From Bog-756 sp963741055 (GTDB lineage Bacteria > Actinomycetota > Acidimicrobiia > Acidimicrobiales > RAAP-2): a stretch of 64,000 nt of DNA. The stretch spans positions 174,274 through 238,273 of the forward strand of contig CAVUGU010000015.1 of assembly GCA_963741055.1 (NCBI GenBank). The letters run 5' to 3'. The notes below the pieces were generated by a model, which did no database searches, was not told the DNA's origin, and saw only the letters and a program-made list of their open reading frames with translations. The first letter of the stretch is position 1. Each line of letters opens with the position of its first letter. Of the stretch, positions 54,571 through 64,000 are shown one piece after another. Both the position numbers and the translations under genes were made by a program.

Positions 54571-55147
54571 TCGGACACCCCTGCGGGTGGAGCTCGTCGA
54601 CGACTTCGAACCCATGGCGCCGGTACCAGGGGATGTTCTCGGGCTTCTGGGTCTCGAGATAGGCGAGGGTCTGGTCCTGATCGGCTCGCTCGATCACGGT
54701 GGTGACGAGCGCGGACCCGACGCCGCGGCGCTGCCATCCGGGGTCGGTCCCGAGCAGCGCGAGATACCAGTGAGGTTCCTCGACACGGCGATGGGCCCGG
54801 TCGATCGCGCCGTACAGCCGGACCCCGGCAAAGGCACGGGAGCCAAGGCGGTGGACCGACCCCAGGTCGTGGAAGAGGCTGATCACGTCGCGGCGAGCAC
54901 CGCGCGGGTATGCGCCCGGCGGCAACCACACTGCTGCGCCCAGCACCAGTTCGCCCTCACGCGCCACCCAGACCTCGTGGAACGGCATCCCGTCGAGCAC
55001 CACCGTTCCCATGAAGGTGAGCGCAGCACGTGCCTGTTGGATCAGGTTCGGGATCAGAAAGTCGAACACCGGGTCGTGATGGAAGGCCCGTGCGAGGGTC
55101 ACCGTCGTGCTCGAGAGCTCGGAGTGCTCCATGCGGTCGACGATCAC
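54539..55147 (-). CDS. GNAT-family N-acetyltransferase
   Basis: 202 residues. The acetyl-CoA loop appears as GTDPGWQRRGVGSALV and the C-terminal LAYLETQKPENIPWYRRHGFEVV is the usual final strand. Substrate unknown. The start overlaps the amidohydrolase stop (ATGA). Confidence 0.85.
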   Translation of the reverse strand: MIVDRMEHSELSSTTVTLARAFHHDPVFDFLIPNLIQQARAALTFMGTVVLDGMPFHEVWVAREGELVLGAAVWLPPGAYPRGARRDVISLFHDLGSVHRLGSRAFAGVRLYGAIDRAHRRVEEPHWYLALLGTDPGWQRRGVGSALVTTVIERADQDQTLAYLETQKPENIPWYRRHGFEVVDELHPQGCPIMWTMRRDPR

Positions 55148-56776
55148 CGGGGTTGCGCGCTCGCCTTCGGCGACGGGTCCGATGCGAACACCCGGGCCCC
55201 CGCGACCCAGGTTTCGGCGACGCCCGGCGGATCCTCCGCGTCGAGTGGACCGGCGAGCACCACCAGGTCGGCGCGTAGGCCCGGCGCGAGGCGACCGCGC
55301 TCGGAGTCCTGGCCACCCGCATGGGCGGCGCCGGCGGTGTAGGCGCGCAACCAGTCTTCATAGGGGACGGACTGCTCGGGACCGATCACGGTGCCTTTCG
55401 AAGTGAGCCGTGTGACGCCGCGAGCCGAGGTGAGCAGGGGCTCGTTGAAGGCACACGGACTGTCCGACGAACCGGCGATGGACACCCCCTCCTCCACCAG
55501 CTCCGCGAAGGCCATCCACGTCGCCTCCTCCAGCTCGAAGCCGTCGACCGCACCACCCATGTGGTGCACGAAACCGGGTTGCACGACTCCCACCGCACCG
55601 ATGCCGGCCATCCGAGCGGCCTGTCCGCGACCGAGGAGCGACGCGTGTTCCACTCGGAAGCGGTGATCGTCGTCGCCGTTCGCCCGCGCAGCCGCCTCGA
55701 ACGCGCCGAGTGCTGCGTCGACCCCACCGTTGCCGATGGCATGGACGGCCACCCGGAACCCCCGAGCGACCACTTCGGCGACCTCTTGGTCGAGGTGGTC
55801 GAAGACCAGCCCGATCGACAGGTCGTGACCGTGGAAGCGTCCGCGAATGGCAGGGAGCACGCCGCCGTCGGCGAACAGCTTGACCGGACCGACCCGGAGC
55901 CACTCGCTCCCCTCCCCGGTCACCGGACCCTCGAGACGAGGTCGGTCGAGTGCAGCGAGCAACGCCTCGGCGTGCGGCATCATCAGCACGCTGATCGGGA
56001 GCCGATTCTCCGCTGCGAGTCGACCGTAGACGCGCTCGGCGGACGGCGGGCAAGCCGCGTCGTGCACACAGGTGATCCCGTCGGCGAGCAACGCGTTCGC
56101 GGCTTCGACGATGTGGTCGGCCCATCTGTCGGGGTCGCGATAGGAGGCCATCGACACGGCATGGGCGTCGCTGAACGCGCGCTCGACGAGAAGGCCGTTC
56201 AGCGACCCGCCCGACGAGCGTCCGAACGTGCCTCCGGGTGGTTCAGGGGTGGACTCGGAGATCCCGAGTGCGTCGAGACCCGCGGACGAGACGACGCACT
56301 GGTGGTAGCTGTAGTGGACGACGATCACCGGCCGGTCGAGGCCGAGGGTGTCGAGGTCGGCCCGGGTGGGGGTGAATCCGCCATCGAGGTCGCTCCACCC
56401 GACGCCGCGCACCCACTCGGCGTCCGGTTCGGCCGCTGCCTGGGCGAGGAGGGCCGACCGGAGCGCGTCCACGTCGGAGACTCCGGTCAGGTCGGCCCAC
56501 CGCGGATGCAACGCAGCGATGGAGAGGTGGTAGTGCGCGTCGATGAAGCCGGGGAGCAAGGTCCGCCCGCCGAGGTCGACCGTCACCGCATCCCGGTAGG
56601 CCGGAGAGAATCCCCCGCTCCCCCACCGCCGCGATCCGGTCCTCCTCGACGACGAGCGCCTCCGCGACCGTGCCGAGCGGGTCCATCGTGTGGATCGGCC
56701 CTCCGGTGAACAACGTGGTGGCCAACTCGTCAGGACCTCCGGTCGAGGCGGTGGACCATGCGGAGACCCTAGCCAC
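55144..56776 (-). CDS. YtcJ-like amidohydrolase-3, frameshifted
   Basis: About 544 residues. N-terminal LFTGGPIHTMDP and VVEEDRIAAVGERG, then a frame change near 56610 and LLPGFIDAHYHLSIAALHP (metal HxH), AVHAIGNGGVDAAL, RVEHASLLGRGQAARM and GSSDSPCAFNEPL. This is the classical YtcJ/N-substituted formamide deformylase-like architecture. Substrate unknown. The GTG at 56776 is a guess; coupled to the downstream GNAT. Confidence 0.82.
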
Positions 56777-56812
56777 GGGGGCGCGGCACCGGCCCGGGGG
56801 AGAGCGAGTGGG

Positions 56813-59564
56813 TCAGGCTGGCGTCGTGTACCAGCCGCCGACGTCGACGACGAGCTGCGCGGTGCCACTCCCTTGATCGATCACGTCGAAGGCGCCCGTC
56901 CCGGTCAAGGTGGCCACGGTGAAGTTGGCCGCGACGCCACCGACCGGCGGGTTGACGTCGGAGGTGGTGGGCGGGGCTCCTTGCGGGTAGACGGTGAGGT
57001 AGCTCGGCGCGCTCGGCGCGACGTCGGTCACGTTGAGGACCGCCGCGGTGGCTCCGCTCGGCATGTCGGCGAGACCGCTGGCCTGGAGGGTGCGGGCGCT
57101 ACCGGCGAGGAGGGGGTTGGCCGGACTGCCGGACGCGACGTTGGTGTTGCACTGGGTGTTCGGGGTCACCAGGTGCGAGGGGTTCGAACCGCGGGTGTCG
57201 CAGATCCGGACCGGCGCCACCTCGGGGGTGAACTCGGAGCCGGTGGTACCGCCCGTCGCGGTGTACCAGCCCGAGACGTCGAGGACCACGTCGGTCGGCG
57301 CGGCCGAGTAGAGGGTGATCTGGCCGGCGCTCGACAGACCGGGACGGTCACCCGGTTGGCCACCGTCTCCCCGGCCGTGTAGTTGACGTTGGAGGCGACC
57401 GGCTGCGGCTGGCCCGCCGGGTAGGCGGTCACGAAGCCGGGCGCGGTCGGCCGGGTCACCGTCACGTTCAGCACCACTGCGGACACCCCGCTCGCGGGGA
57501 CCCCGCCGTTGCCGGTCACGGTGAGCGTCAGCGGACTGGCTGGCGTCACCCGGTTGTCGGGGCTGCCGGCGGCGACGTTGGTGTTGCACTGGGTGGCACC
57601 GCCGGTCAGGTGGGAGGGATTGGATCCTCGGGTGTCGCAGATCCGGGCCGGGCTGGACAAGGCGTTGTAGAGCCCCGCACCGCTCTGCGGGGTGGTCGTC
57701 ACGTAGCCCTCGAGGTCGACCACCACGTTGGTCGCCGACGGCGAGAAGACCGAGATCTGCCCGCCGGTGCCGAGGCCGACCTCGACCAGGTTGGGCACGG
57801 CCTCGCCGGGCACGTAGTTCAAGTTGGAGGCGGTCGGACGGGTCGCCCCGGCCGGGTAGACGGTCAGGTAGCCGGCGGACTTGGCGCCGGTGGCGGTGAC
57901 GTTGAGCACGACCGCGGTGACCGCGCTCGAGGGCACCCCGAAGTTCCCGGCGACGGAGAAGCTGACCGTGCCGTTCGCCGCGAGGGTCGCTCCCGCCGTG
58001 CCGTTGCTGCACTGGGCTGCGGCACCGGAGAGGTGCGACGGGTTCCCCGCTCTCGTGTCACAGACCCGCACCGGGGCGAGCGGGACGTAGACCCCCGGGT
58101 CGGAGAAGACGGGGATGGTGAGGGTCGCCGAGTCGGACAGCGCGTTGGCGTCGGTGACCTCGAAGGTCACCGGGAAGGCCCCCGAGGACGGTCGGCGTGC
58201 CGGTGAGCGCGCCGGTCGCGGGATCGAGGCTCAGCCAGGCCGGGGGCGAAGGCGAGGTGATCGACCAGCTGTAGCCGGGCGTGCCGCTCGTTGCGGCGAG
58301 CATGCCCGAGTAGGCGGAGCCCACCGTCCCCGGCGGCAACGAGGTGGTGCTGATGATCGGCGGGGGCGGGCTGTAGGTGAACTGATCGGAGGCGGAGAGC
58401 GCGCTGGTCCCACCGGGCGTGGTGACGGTGACGTCCACCGTTCCCTTGCTCTCGACCGGCGACACGGCAGTGAGGGTCTGGGTGTTGTCGTTCACCGTGA
58501 AGCTCGCGGCCGGCGTCGAGCCGAAGTCGACCGCGGTCGCACCGACCAGGTAGTTGCCTGAAATGGTCACGCTCGTACCACCGGTGGTGTAGCCCTGATT
58601 CGGCGAGACCGAGGTGACCGTCGGAGGGGGTGTCCCGTAGAAGTCCGAGAAGGATCCCGAGGTGTAGGTGCCCGGGTAGGCGATGATGTAGGTCCCGGTC
58701 GGGTCGAGCATGTCGACGGGGAAGAGGGTCGACGCGGCGGATTCCGTCGACTCCGATGCTGGTGAACGTCATGGTTCCGAAGTTCGCCAACGTGGACTGA
58801 CTGCTGTCGACGGTGGGCGCCTCCTCGATCCACTCGGCGGAGGCGCCCGGAGTGATGTAGGCGAACGTCTGGTTGAACCCCCACGACTGGGTCACGTCCT
58901 CGATGGTGACGGCCCACATGTTGGCGGTCGTCTCGATGACGCTGGCCTCGATCTGGTCGCCGGGTTCGACCGGCGCCGGTCCGCTCGAATTTCCGATCAC
59001 ACCCTCGTTCCCCGGCAACAGCTCGACCCAGGCGTAGTACTGGGTGGACCCTCCTGACGTACTGCTGGGCGGTCCCCGCCTGGATCAGGGAGCTCACCGT
59101 CATGCCGTCGATGCCGATCCAGCTCGCCGAGTACTCGTCGCTGGTCGGACGCGGCGACCGCCGGCACTATCCAGTCACCACCCACACCGGTGAAGGCGGC
59201 TCCGAGAAGCGATCTGTCCCGACCAGTTGGTCGAGTCGAAGTCGTTGCGGACTCCGCCACCAGGTGCGACGCCCTGAGTCGGGTGGAGAGCCGACGCCTG
59301 TACGACGGCCGGACCAACAGGGTGGGTGCTCGTCGAGAGCGAGACGCGCCGGAGGTGTGTGGTGTCGAGAGGATGGACCGCCGGAAGGTGTGCGCCATGG
59401 AGCGGAGCGACCGCGGCGCGAGGTGAGGGAATGTCGGTCCTCGTCGAGGCGGCGGATCCGACCGTGCGGAACGGAAAGACCGCACCGAGGAGCGCGAGCA
59501 TGCACACGCACGCGAGCGCAGGCAGCGGATACCGCCGACCCGAGGCGACGTCATCGACCGGCAT
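56813..59564 (-). CDS. Secreted eqolisin-like, IPT and surface-repeat protein, multiply frameshifted
   Basis: ATG 59564 (AAAGGA upstream) opens a signal peptide (LPALACVCMLALLGAVFPF). After a frame change the G1-like domain follows: NWSGQIA, ASWIGIDGMT, the Gln in SSLIQAGTAQQ, and the Glu in ASAEWIEEAPT. Then an IPT/TIG domain (PTVTSVSPNQGYTTGGTSVTISGNYL), an Ig/putative-cadherin module (GTPGYSWSITSPSPPAWLSLDP) and three ~130-residue repeats, each opening V(R)xCDTRxxNPSHL and ending VVVDLxGYY-like. At least six frame changes (about 59200, 59050, 58725, 58190, 57345 and one more) break the ~910-residue protein. Likely cell-surface or secreted. Confidence 0.75.
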
Positions 59565-59791
59565 CGAACCGTCCTTTCACGACGAAGTGAGCCAGCCGTC
59601 CATCGTGGGTAGCTGCTTCTGGCCAGCATTTTAGCGGCCGAAGACGCCTAGTCGCAGGACAGGAAGCCAAAAAACCGCGCCCCCGAGTGCGACGACGGGT
59701 ACAGAAATACCGGTTGCCGATCGCACTCGTCAGGGTGATCCGATTCGACCGACGCGGCGGATCCTCACCGTGGTGGACATGCTCCGACGAT

Positions 59792-60298
59792 TCAGAACGG
59801 CAGGCCGAGAACCCGCAATCCCTCCGTCGGGAGGTCGAGATCCGGGGTGAACAGGTACCAGCACGTGAGCAGTGGCATCACCATCGGGCCGTTCTCCTGT
59901 TCGACGATCACCTCGCCGTGCACCTGTTGCCATCCCATTCGCTCGTAGAAGGGCAGCCTCACGTCCCGACAGAACAACATCCCGAACGGGCGCCCGGTAG
60001 CACCCATCCGAGCGGTCGTCTCCCGAACCATCAATTCACCGATCCCCCGACCCCTCACGGTCGGATGGACCATGACGCCCCCGAGGCCCACCCCCGGCGT
60101 CTGCCTGCCGTCGGCTTCGACCTCGATCGGAAGGAAGCCTGCGTGCCCGATCGTCCTTCCCTCCTCGGTGACCACGACGTGTCGCTCCCCGGGCTTCCAG
60201 GTGATCCCGAGGTGCTCGGTGCCGTAGGGGTCGACTTCGCCGCCCGCGAGCGCCGCCGCGTCCTCGAGCGAGAAGGTGGGCACCTCAACGATCTCCAT
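59792..60298 (-). CDS. GNAT-family N-acetyltransferase
   Basis: 168 residues from ATG 60298. GVGLGGVMVHPTVRGRGIGELMV is the acetyl-CoA binding loop (RGRGIG); CRDVRLPFYERMGWQQVHGE is the final strand. TTG 60304 is an alternative start. Substrate unknown. Confidence 0.85.
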   Translation of the reverse strand: MEIVEVPTFSLEDAAALAGGEVDPYGTEHLGITWKPGERHVVVTEEGRTIGHAGFLPIEVEADGRQTPGVGLGGVMVHPTVRGRGIGELMVRETTARMGATGRPFGMLFCRDVRLPFYERMGWQQVHGEVIVEQENGPMVMPLLTCWYLFTPDLDLPTEGLRVLGLPF

Positions 60299-60383
60299 CG
60301 ACAAGAGGGTACCGGCGACCTCGACGACGAGCGGGGCCGAGGCTCAATCGACCTCGTTCGAAGCCGGACAGCGCCAGCGTTCT

Positions 60384-60389
60384 TACAAT
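60384..60389 (+). promoter_or_regulatory. Candidate -10 box for leaderless uspA
   Basis: TACAAT lies seven bases before ATG 60397, so transcription would start at or next to the start codon. Leaderless mRNAs are common in actinobacteria. The -35 is weak. Confidence 0.4.
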
Positions 60390-60396
60390 GCCTCTC

Positions 60397-60867
60397 ATGG
60401 AGACGATCATCATCGCGACGGACGGGTCCGAGACCGCGAAGGAAGCCGCATCCCGGGGCCTCGCGCTCCTCAGGCCGGTCGACCAGGTCCTGGTCGTGAG
60501 CGTCGCCGATCTGGCCGATTCGGATCTCACGGTGGACGCGACCGGTCACGCCGCGGCGACGATGACGCCCGAAGAGGTCGAGGCGTTGAACGACGAGGTC
60601 CTCCGACGCAGTCAGTCGAACATCGACGCGACGATCGAGGCCCTGCGTGCGCACCCCGGGCTCCCCTCGGGTCTCGAGACCCGGATCATCGGTGGCCAGG
60701 CCGGTCCCGCTCTTTGCCAGCTCGCGTCCGAGACTGCGGCGGTCGCCGTCGTCATGGGATCGAGCGGGCGAGGCGTTCTGAGAAGGGCGGTGTTGGGATC
60801 GGTGTCCGACCACGTCGTCCGTCACGCCCCGTGCCCGGTCGTCGTGACGCGAGCCCGTCCGCAGTAG
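60397..60867 (+). CDS. Universal stress protein, UspA family
   Basis: 156 residues. Rossmann-like alpha/beta fold: IIIATDGSETAKEAASRGL at the start and GSSGRGVLRRAVLGSVSDHVVRH, the G-2x-G-9x-G(S) ATP-binding motif, at the end (TRARPQ). An ATG nine bases upstream is possible, but lies inside the presumed -10 box. Binds ATP; stress-related. Confidence 0.9.
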   Translation: METIIIATDGSETAKEAASRGLALLRPVDQVLVVSVADLADSDLTVDATGHAAATMTPEEVEALNDEVLRRSQSNIDATIEALRAHPGLPSGLETRIIGGQAGPALCQLASETAAVAVVMGSSGRGVLRRAVLGSVSDHVVRHAPCPVVVTRARPQ

Positions 60868-60887
60868 ACGGTCGATCGGCCGTTCCG

Positions 60888-61407
60888 ATGCCGGATCGCA
60901 GCGTCCGCCTCCGACCGTTCCGTGAGGAGGACCTGGAGCACCTCGATCGGTTGTCGACCGACCCCACCTTGTCGAAGCCGTTCCTCTGGTTCGGCTTCAA
61001 ATCGAAGGAGGGATTTCGCCGGCGCTGGGAGAAGGACGGGTTCCTCGAGAGCGACCCTCGGCTCTTGATCGTCGCGCAGATCGACGACTCCCCTTTGGGT
61101 TGGGTCAGCTGGCGGGAGGAGGGTCGGCTCACTTCGATCGGGACCTACGAGATCGGAGCGCTGCTCTTTCCGGAGCACCGAGGCCACGGTTTCGGAACAG
61201 AGGCGCAGCGCCTGCTCGCCGAGTACCTCTTCTCGACGTCGGCCGATCCACAAACTCTGGGCCGGGACCGAGACCACGAACCTCGTCGAGCAGCGAGCGT
61301 TGGAGCGATGCGGCTTCGTGCGGGAGGGCGTACTGCGACAGGACCTCTTCCGCGACGGAGCTTGGCGCGACACCGTCGTCTACGGCCTTCTGCGAACCGA
61401 CCTGTGA
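60888..61407 (+). CDS. GNAT-family (RimJ-like) acetyltransferase, frameshifted
   Basis: About 173 residues. SVRLRPFREEDLEHLDRLS is the RimJ/RimL-type opening and GALLFPEHRGHGFGTEAQRLL the acetyl-CoA loop. A frame change near 61248 moves the last segment (TETTNLVEQRALERCGFVREG) to another frame, ending at 61407. Substrate could be a ribosomal protein N-terminus or an antibiotic; unknown. The stop overlaps the next gene by GTGA. Confidence 0.83.
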
Positions 61408-62036
61408 GCGGTTTGGAGTTGGTGATCTTCGACTGCGACGGAGTGCTCGTCGACAGTGAGCGACTGGCCATTCGGACCGAGGCCCAGGTACTCGCGACCC
61501 TCGGGTGGCCGCTCTCCGAACGGGAGATCGTCGAGCGGTTCGTGGGCCGCTCCGCGGAGCACATGCACCACGAGATCGAGAACCATCTCGGGCGAAGCGT
61601 CGACTGGGACGGAGAATTCGAGACACGGTACCGAGAGGTCTTCGCACGTGAACTCTGCCCGGTCGCGGGCGTGGAGGGTGCGCTCGATCGCATCGACGTC
61701 CCGGTCTGCGTCGCGTCGAGCGGAACCCACGCGAAGATCAACTTCTCATTGGGTGTGACCGGCTTGGCCGCCAGGTTCGACGGACGTGTCTTCAGCGTCG
61801 AGGACGTCGAGCACGGGAAGCCGGCGCCGGACCTCTTTCTCTACGCGGCGGAACAGATGGGTCGGGACCCCTCAGCGTGTGCCGTCGTCGAAGACAGCGT
61901 GTCGGGGGTGAAGGCCGGCATCGCAGCCGGGATGCGCGTCTTCGGGTTTGCCGGCGGGGTGACCTCTGCCTCACAGCTCTCGCTCGGTGGCGTCCACGTC
62001 TTCGATCAGATGGCCGAACTTCCCGACCTCCTTTGA
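61404..62036 (+). CDS. HAD phosphatase, beta-phosphoglucomutase-like
   Basis: 210 residues from GTG 61404 (coupled to the GNAT by GTGA). Motif I LVIFDCDGVLVDSE, motif II VASSGTH, motif III Lys in VEHGKPAPDLFLYAAEQMG and motif IV CAVVEDSVSGVKAG. The GVLVDSE signature marks the beta-PGM/phosphatase subfamily I. It dephosphorylates or isomerises a small sugar phosphate; substrate unknown. Confidence 0.88.
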   Translation: MSGLELVIFDCDGVLVDSERLAIRTEAQVLATLGWPLSEREIVERFVGRSAEHMHHEIENHLGRSVDWDGEFETRYREVFARELCPVAGVEGALDRIDVPVCVASSGTHAKINFSLGVTGLAARFDGRVFSVEDVEHGKPAPDLFLYAAEQMGRDPSACAVVEDSVSGVKAGIAAGMRVFGFAGGVTSASQLSLGGVHVFDQMAELPDLL

Positions 62037-62053
62037 TAGACGAGTGAGAGCTC

Positions 62054-62827
62054 TCAGATGGTCACGGCGATGACCAGGCTTCCCTCGTAGAAGGGTTGGG
62101 TGCGGAGGTGGCCGAACTGCCGGTCCCACGTCCCGTCGACGAGGTGGTGTTCCAGGTCGACTGCGAACCGATCCTGCGACGCTGCGTCGAGGAAGCTCCA
62201 CGCCGAACAGGATTGACGGGCCGCAGGGTCGAGCAACATCTCGGGGCGCCCGTAGTAGGCCTCGTTGAACCCGTCGGAGCAATCCAACGGGATGGGCACG
62301 GGAGTGGTCCGAAGAGCCGTGCCGAGTCCGGACTCGACTTCCGACAACGGCGGATATCGGCGTTGCTCCGCTTCGATCACTCGAGGTGCGTATTCGTTCA
62401 GCCAGTACCCGTCGAGCAAGCGGGGATCGCAGGTCAGGAGGACGACCGGACCTCTGGTGACCCGCCGGATCTCACGAAGGCCCGCTCCGGCGTCACGCCA
62501 CTGGTGGACGCTGAAGGTGGTCATGGCGGCGTCGAAGGAGTCATCGGGAAACGGGAGGTGCTCCGCGACTGCGTCGAGCGCGCTCGGCAGATGGTCCGGC
62601 CGTTGGGCCCGCATCGTCTCGGAGGGTTCGACGGGAGTCACTTCCCGGTCGGTGGGCTCGTAGGAACCTGGCCCCGCGCCCACGTTGAGCACGCCGCGAG
62701 CGGAACCGAGTGCCGCGGTGATCCTTTCGGCGATGCGTGGATCGGGACGCCGGTAGCGGGCGTACGAGGTTCCGAGATGTCGGTAGTCGGCGTCGCCGAC
62801 GCTGCCGTCACCGGATCGGCCGACCAT
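62054..62827 (-). CDS. SAM-dependent methyltransferase
   Basis: 257 residues. Motif I RGVLNVGAGPGSYEP, motif II/III DAVAEHLPFPDDSFDAAMTTFSVHQW and GLREIRRVTRGPVVLLTCDP, as in UbiE-like small-molecule methyltransferases. C-terminal substrate domain with YGRPEMLLDPAARQSCSAW. Substrate unknown. Confidence 0.85.
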   Translation of the reverse strand: MVGRSGDGSVGDADYRHLGTSYARYRRPDPRIAERITAALGSARGVLNVGAGPGSYEPTDREVTPVEPSETMRAQRPDHLPSALDAVAEHLPFPDDSFDAAMTTFSVHQWRDAGAGLREIRRVTRGPVVLLTCDPRLLDGYWLNEYAPRVIEAEQRRYPPLSEVESGLGTALRTTPVPIPLDCSDGFNEAYYGRPEMLLDPAARQSCSAWSFLDAASQDRFAVDLEHHLVDGTWDRQFGHLRTQPFYEGSLVIAVTI

Positions 62828-62994
62828 GACGACATCCTACGAGACCCTCTTCTTCCACTTCCTCCGAGCGGCATCAATTCGACGGTGGTACGAAGAACGT
62901 GGGCAGATCCGGAAGTCGGACGCCGTCCACTGCTCTCGATCGCGTATGGTCGGGTCGTGAACCCGGAGCGCCGAGAAAGAACAGGGATCCGAGT

Positions 62995-63909
62995 ATGACG
63001 TTGCAGGACCTGGATCCTTCCATCTCCGAAGTGATCTCCCTGATCGACCTCGGCGACCTCACCACCGAGAAGCTCGCCGACCTACGGATCGATTTCTCGA
63101 TCCCGATCCCCGAGTCGGTCGAGTGGAGCGACGTGGACGTCCCAGGTGATCCGGACGTCATCGTGAGGATCTATCGCTCCAGGGAATCGGTCGGCCCGGC
63201 CCCCTGCATCTATTCGATGCACGGCGGAGGTTACGTCCTCGGCTCGCGTGAGATCGACAACGCCGCGTTCGCCAATTGGTGTCCGGAGCTGGGCGTGGTC
63301 GGGGTGTCGGTCGAGTACCGCCTCGCACCGGAGACCCCTTACCCCGGTCCTCTCGAGGACTGCTACCGAGGACTGGTCTGGTGCTACGAGCACGCCGACG
63401 AACTCGGTATCGACCGCAACCGAATCGGCGTCGCCGGCATCAGTGCCGGTGGAGGGCTGGCAGCCGCGCTCGCGCTACTCGCCCGCGACCGCGGCGAGGT
63501 GCCGCTCGCCTTTCAGCTCCTCGACTGCCCAATGCTCGACGACCGTCAACAGACGGCGTCCAGCCAGCTGGAAGGGCTTCCCGTCTGGAGTCGTCGATCG
63601 AACGAGTTCGGGTGGCGCTCGTATCTGGGTGCGCTCTACGGGCGCGACGACATCCCCCCGACCGCAGCACCGGCCCGGGCCACCGATCTCTCCGGTCTTC
63701 CGCCGGCATTCGTGTCGGTCGGCACCGTCGACGGATTCCGAGACGAGGACATCGTCTATGCGATGCGCCTCAACCAGGCCGGAATACCGACCGAGCTCCA
63801 CGTCTACCCAGGGCTCTGTCACGGCTACCAGATCGCGCTGGACTCCCCGGCGGTCCAACAGTCGAGCCGCGACACCACCCGGTGGCTGCGTCAACAGCTA
63901 CCGCGTTGA
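62995..63909 (+). CDS. Alpha/beta hydrolase, hormone-sensitive-lipase family esterase
   Basis: 304 residues from ATG 62995. The oxyanion motif YSMHGGGYVLG, YRLAPETPYPGPLEDCYRGLVW, the nucleophile elbow GISAGGG, the acid in GTVDGFRDEDIVYAM and the His in LCHGYQI are all present. Carboxylesterase of the HSL (bHSL) family acting on small or medium acyl esters. Cytosolic. Confidence 0.9.
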   Translation: MTLQDLDPSISEVISLIDLGDLTTEKLADLRIDFSIPIPESVEWSDVDVPGDPDVIVRIYRSRESVGPAPCIYSMHGGGYVLGSREIDNAAFANWCPELGVVGVSVEYRLAPETPYPGPLEDCYRGLVWCYEHADELGIDRNRIGVAGISAGGGLAAALALLARDRGEVPLAFQLLDCPMLDDRQQTASSQLEGLPVWSRRSNEFGWRSYLGALYGRDDIPPTAAPARATDLSGLPPAFVSVGTVDGFRDEDIVYAMRLNQAGIPTELHVYPGLCHGYQIALDSPAVQQSSRDTTRWLRQQLPR

Positions 63910-63921
63910 GCACGAACCCGA

Positions 63922-64000
63922 TCAGGTGGGGATCCTGGTCGAAGACCTGATCACCCGCCCGGGGCGTGCATCGGTCAACTCGCCGTCGTCGACGACGACC
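63922..64000 (-). CDS. Possible 3' end of a minus-strand gene, partial
   Basis: A minus frame from the right edge (begins ...VVVDDGELTDARPGRVIRS, stop TGA at 63922-63924) has plausible codon use. Too short to identify. Confidence 0.3.
   Translation of the reverse strand, partial: VVVDDGELTDARPGRVIRSSTRIPT

Noticed and set aside
57166..57190. tRNA-like GGGTTCGAACC element
   Set aside because: It lies in the coding sequence of a NPSHL repeat and no cloverleaf can be drawn.

Overview
The window is a high-GC bacterial chromosome segment with many GTG starts, coding on both strands and little intergenic space. Several features point to Actinomycetota: a RepSA-type integrative element, an F420/deazaflavin-type oxidoreductase, DUF2510 and DtxR/IdeR-style iron control. 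SCP-x-like thiolases with DUF35 OB-fold partners, repeated cell-surface 'CDTR..NPSHL' modules and eqolisin-like peptidases suggest Acidimicrobiia or a relative. That placement is inference; no rRNA gene is present.

Layout. 1-2959 (minus) is the N-terminal part of a large secreted RHS/YD-repeat protein that runs off the left edge. 3.7-7.65 kb is an integrative mobile element (HUH replication initiator, excisionase, tyrosine integrase) abutting the 3' end of tRNA-Glu(CTC); tRNA-Gln(CTG) follows. 8-13.5 kb is a HAD hydrolase and, on the minus strand, an HhH-like protein, a [3Fe-4S] ferredoxin, gltX, a YdcF-like protein and a sulfatase. 13.6-16.9 kb is a translationally coupled four-gene operon of two SCP-x-like thiolases and two DUF35 proteins. 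17-26.6 kb holds a second sulfatase, a beta-lactamase-fold esterase, a low-molecular-weight tyrosine phosphatase, an FMN/F420-binding protein, an SDR/DapB-like pair, an ABC exporter and an EAL protein. 26.6-38 kb holds envelope and small membrane proteins, SDRs, an iron permease with a probable IdeR box, two double-hotdog proteins and a split-barrel heme-protein relative. 38-44 kb: a GH13 alpha-glucosidase, an XRE regulator, signal peptidase I, a methyltransferase and a Ddn-like protein.

44.2-46.7 kb is a compact operon of ECF sigma factor, membrane protein with a long low-complexity tail (candidate anti-sigma) and secreted G1 peptidase, with overlapping reading frames. 47-56.8 kb: purU, small proteins, a PHM-like copper monooxygenase next to an amidohydrolase, a glycosyltransferase, Zn-ribbon proteins, a secreted glycosidase-like protein and a YtcJ-type amidohydrolase. 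56.8-59.6 kb encodes a second eqolisin-like protein fused to IPT and surface-repeat modules. 59.8-63.9 kb: GNATs, UspA, a HAD phosphatase, a methyltransferase and an HSL-type esterase.

About two dozen otherwise convincing genes are split by single-base frame changes, some in compensating pairs. This looks like residual indel error in the assembly rather than gene decay, so such genes are given as single CDS features with the shift positions named.
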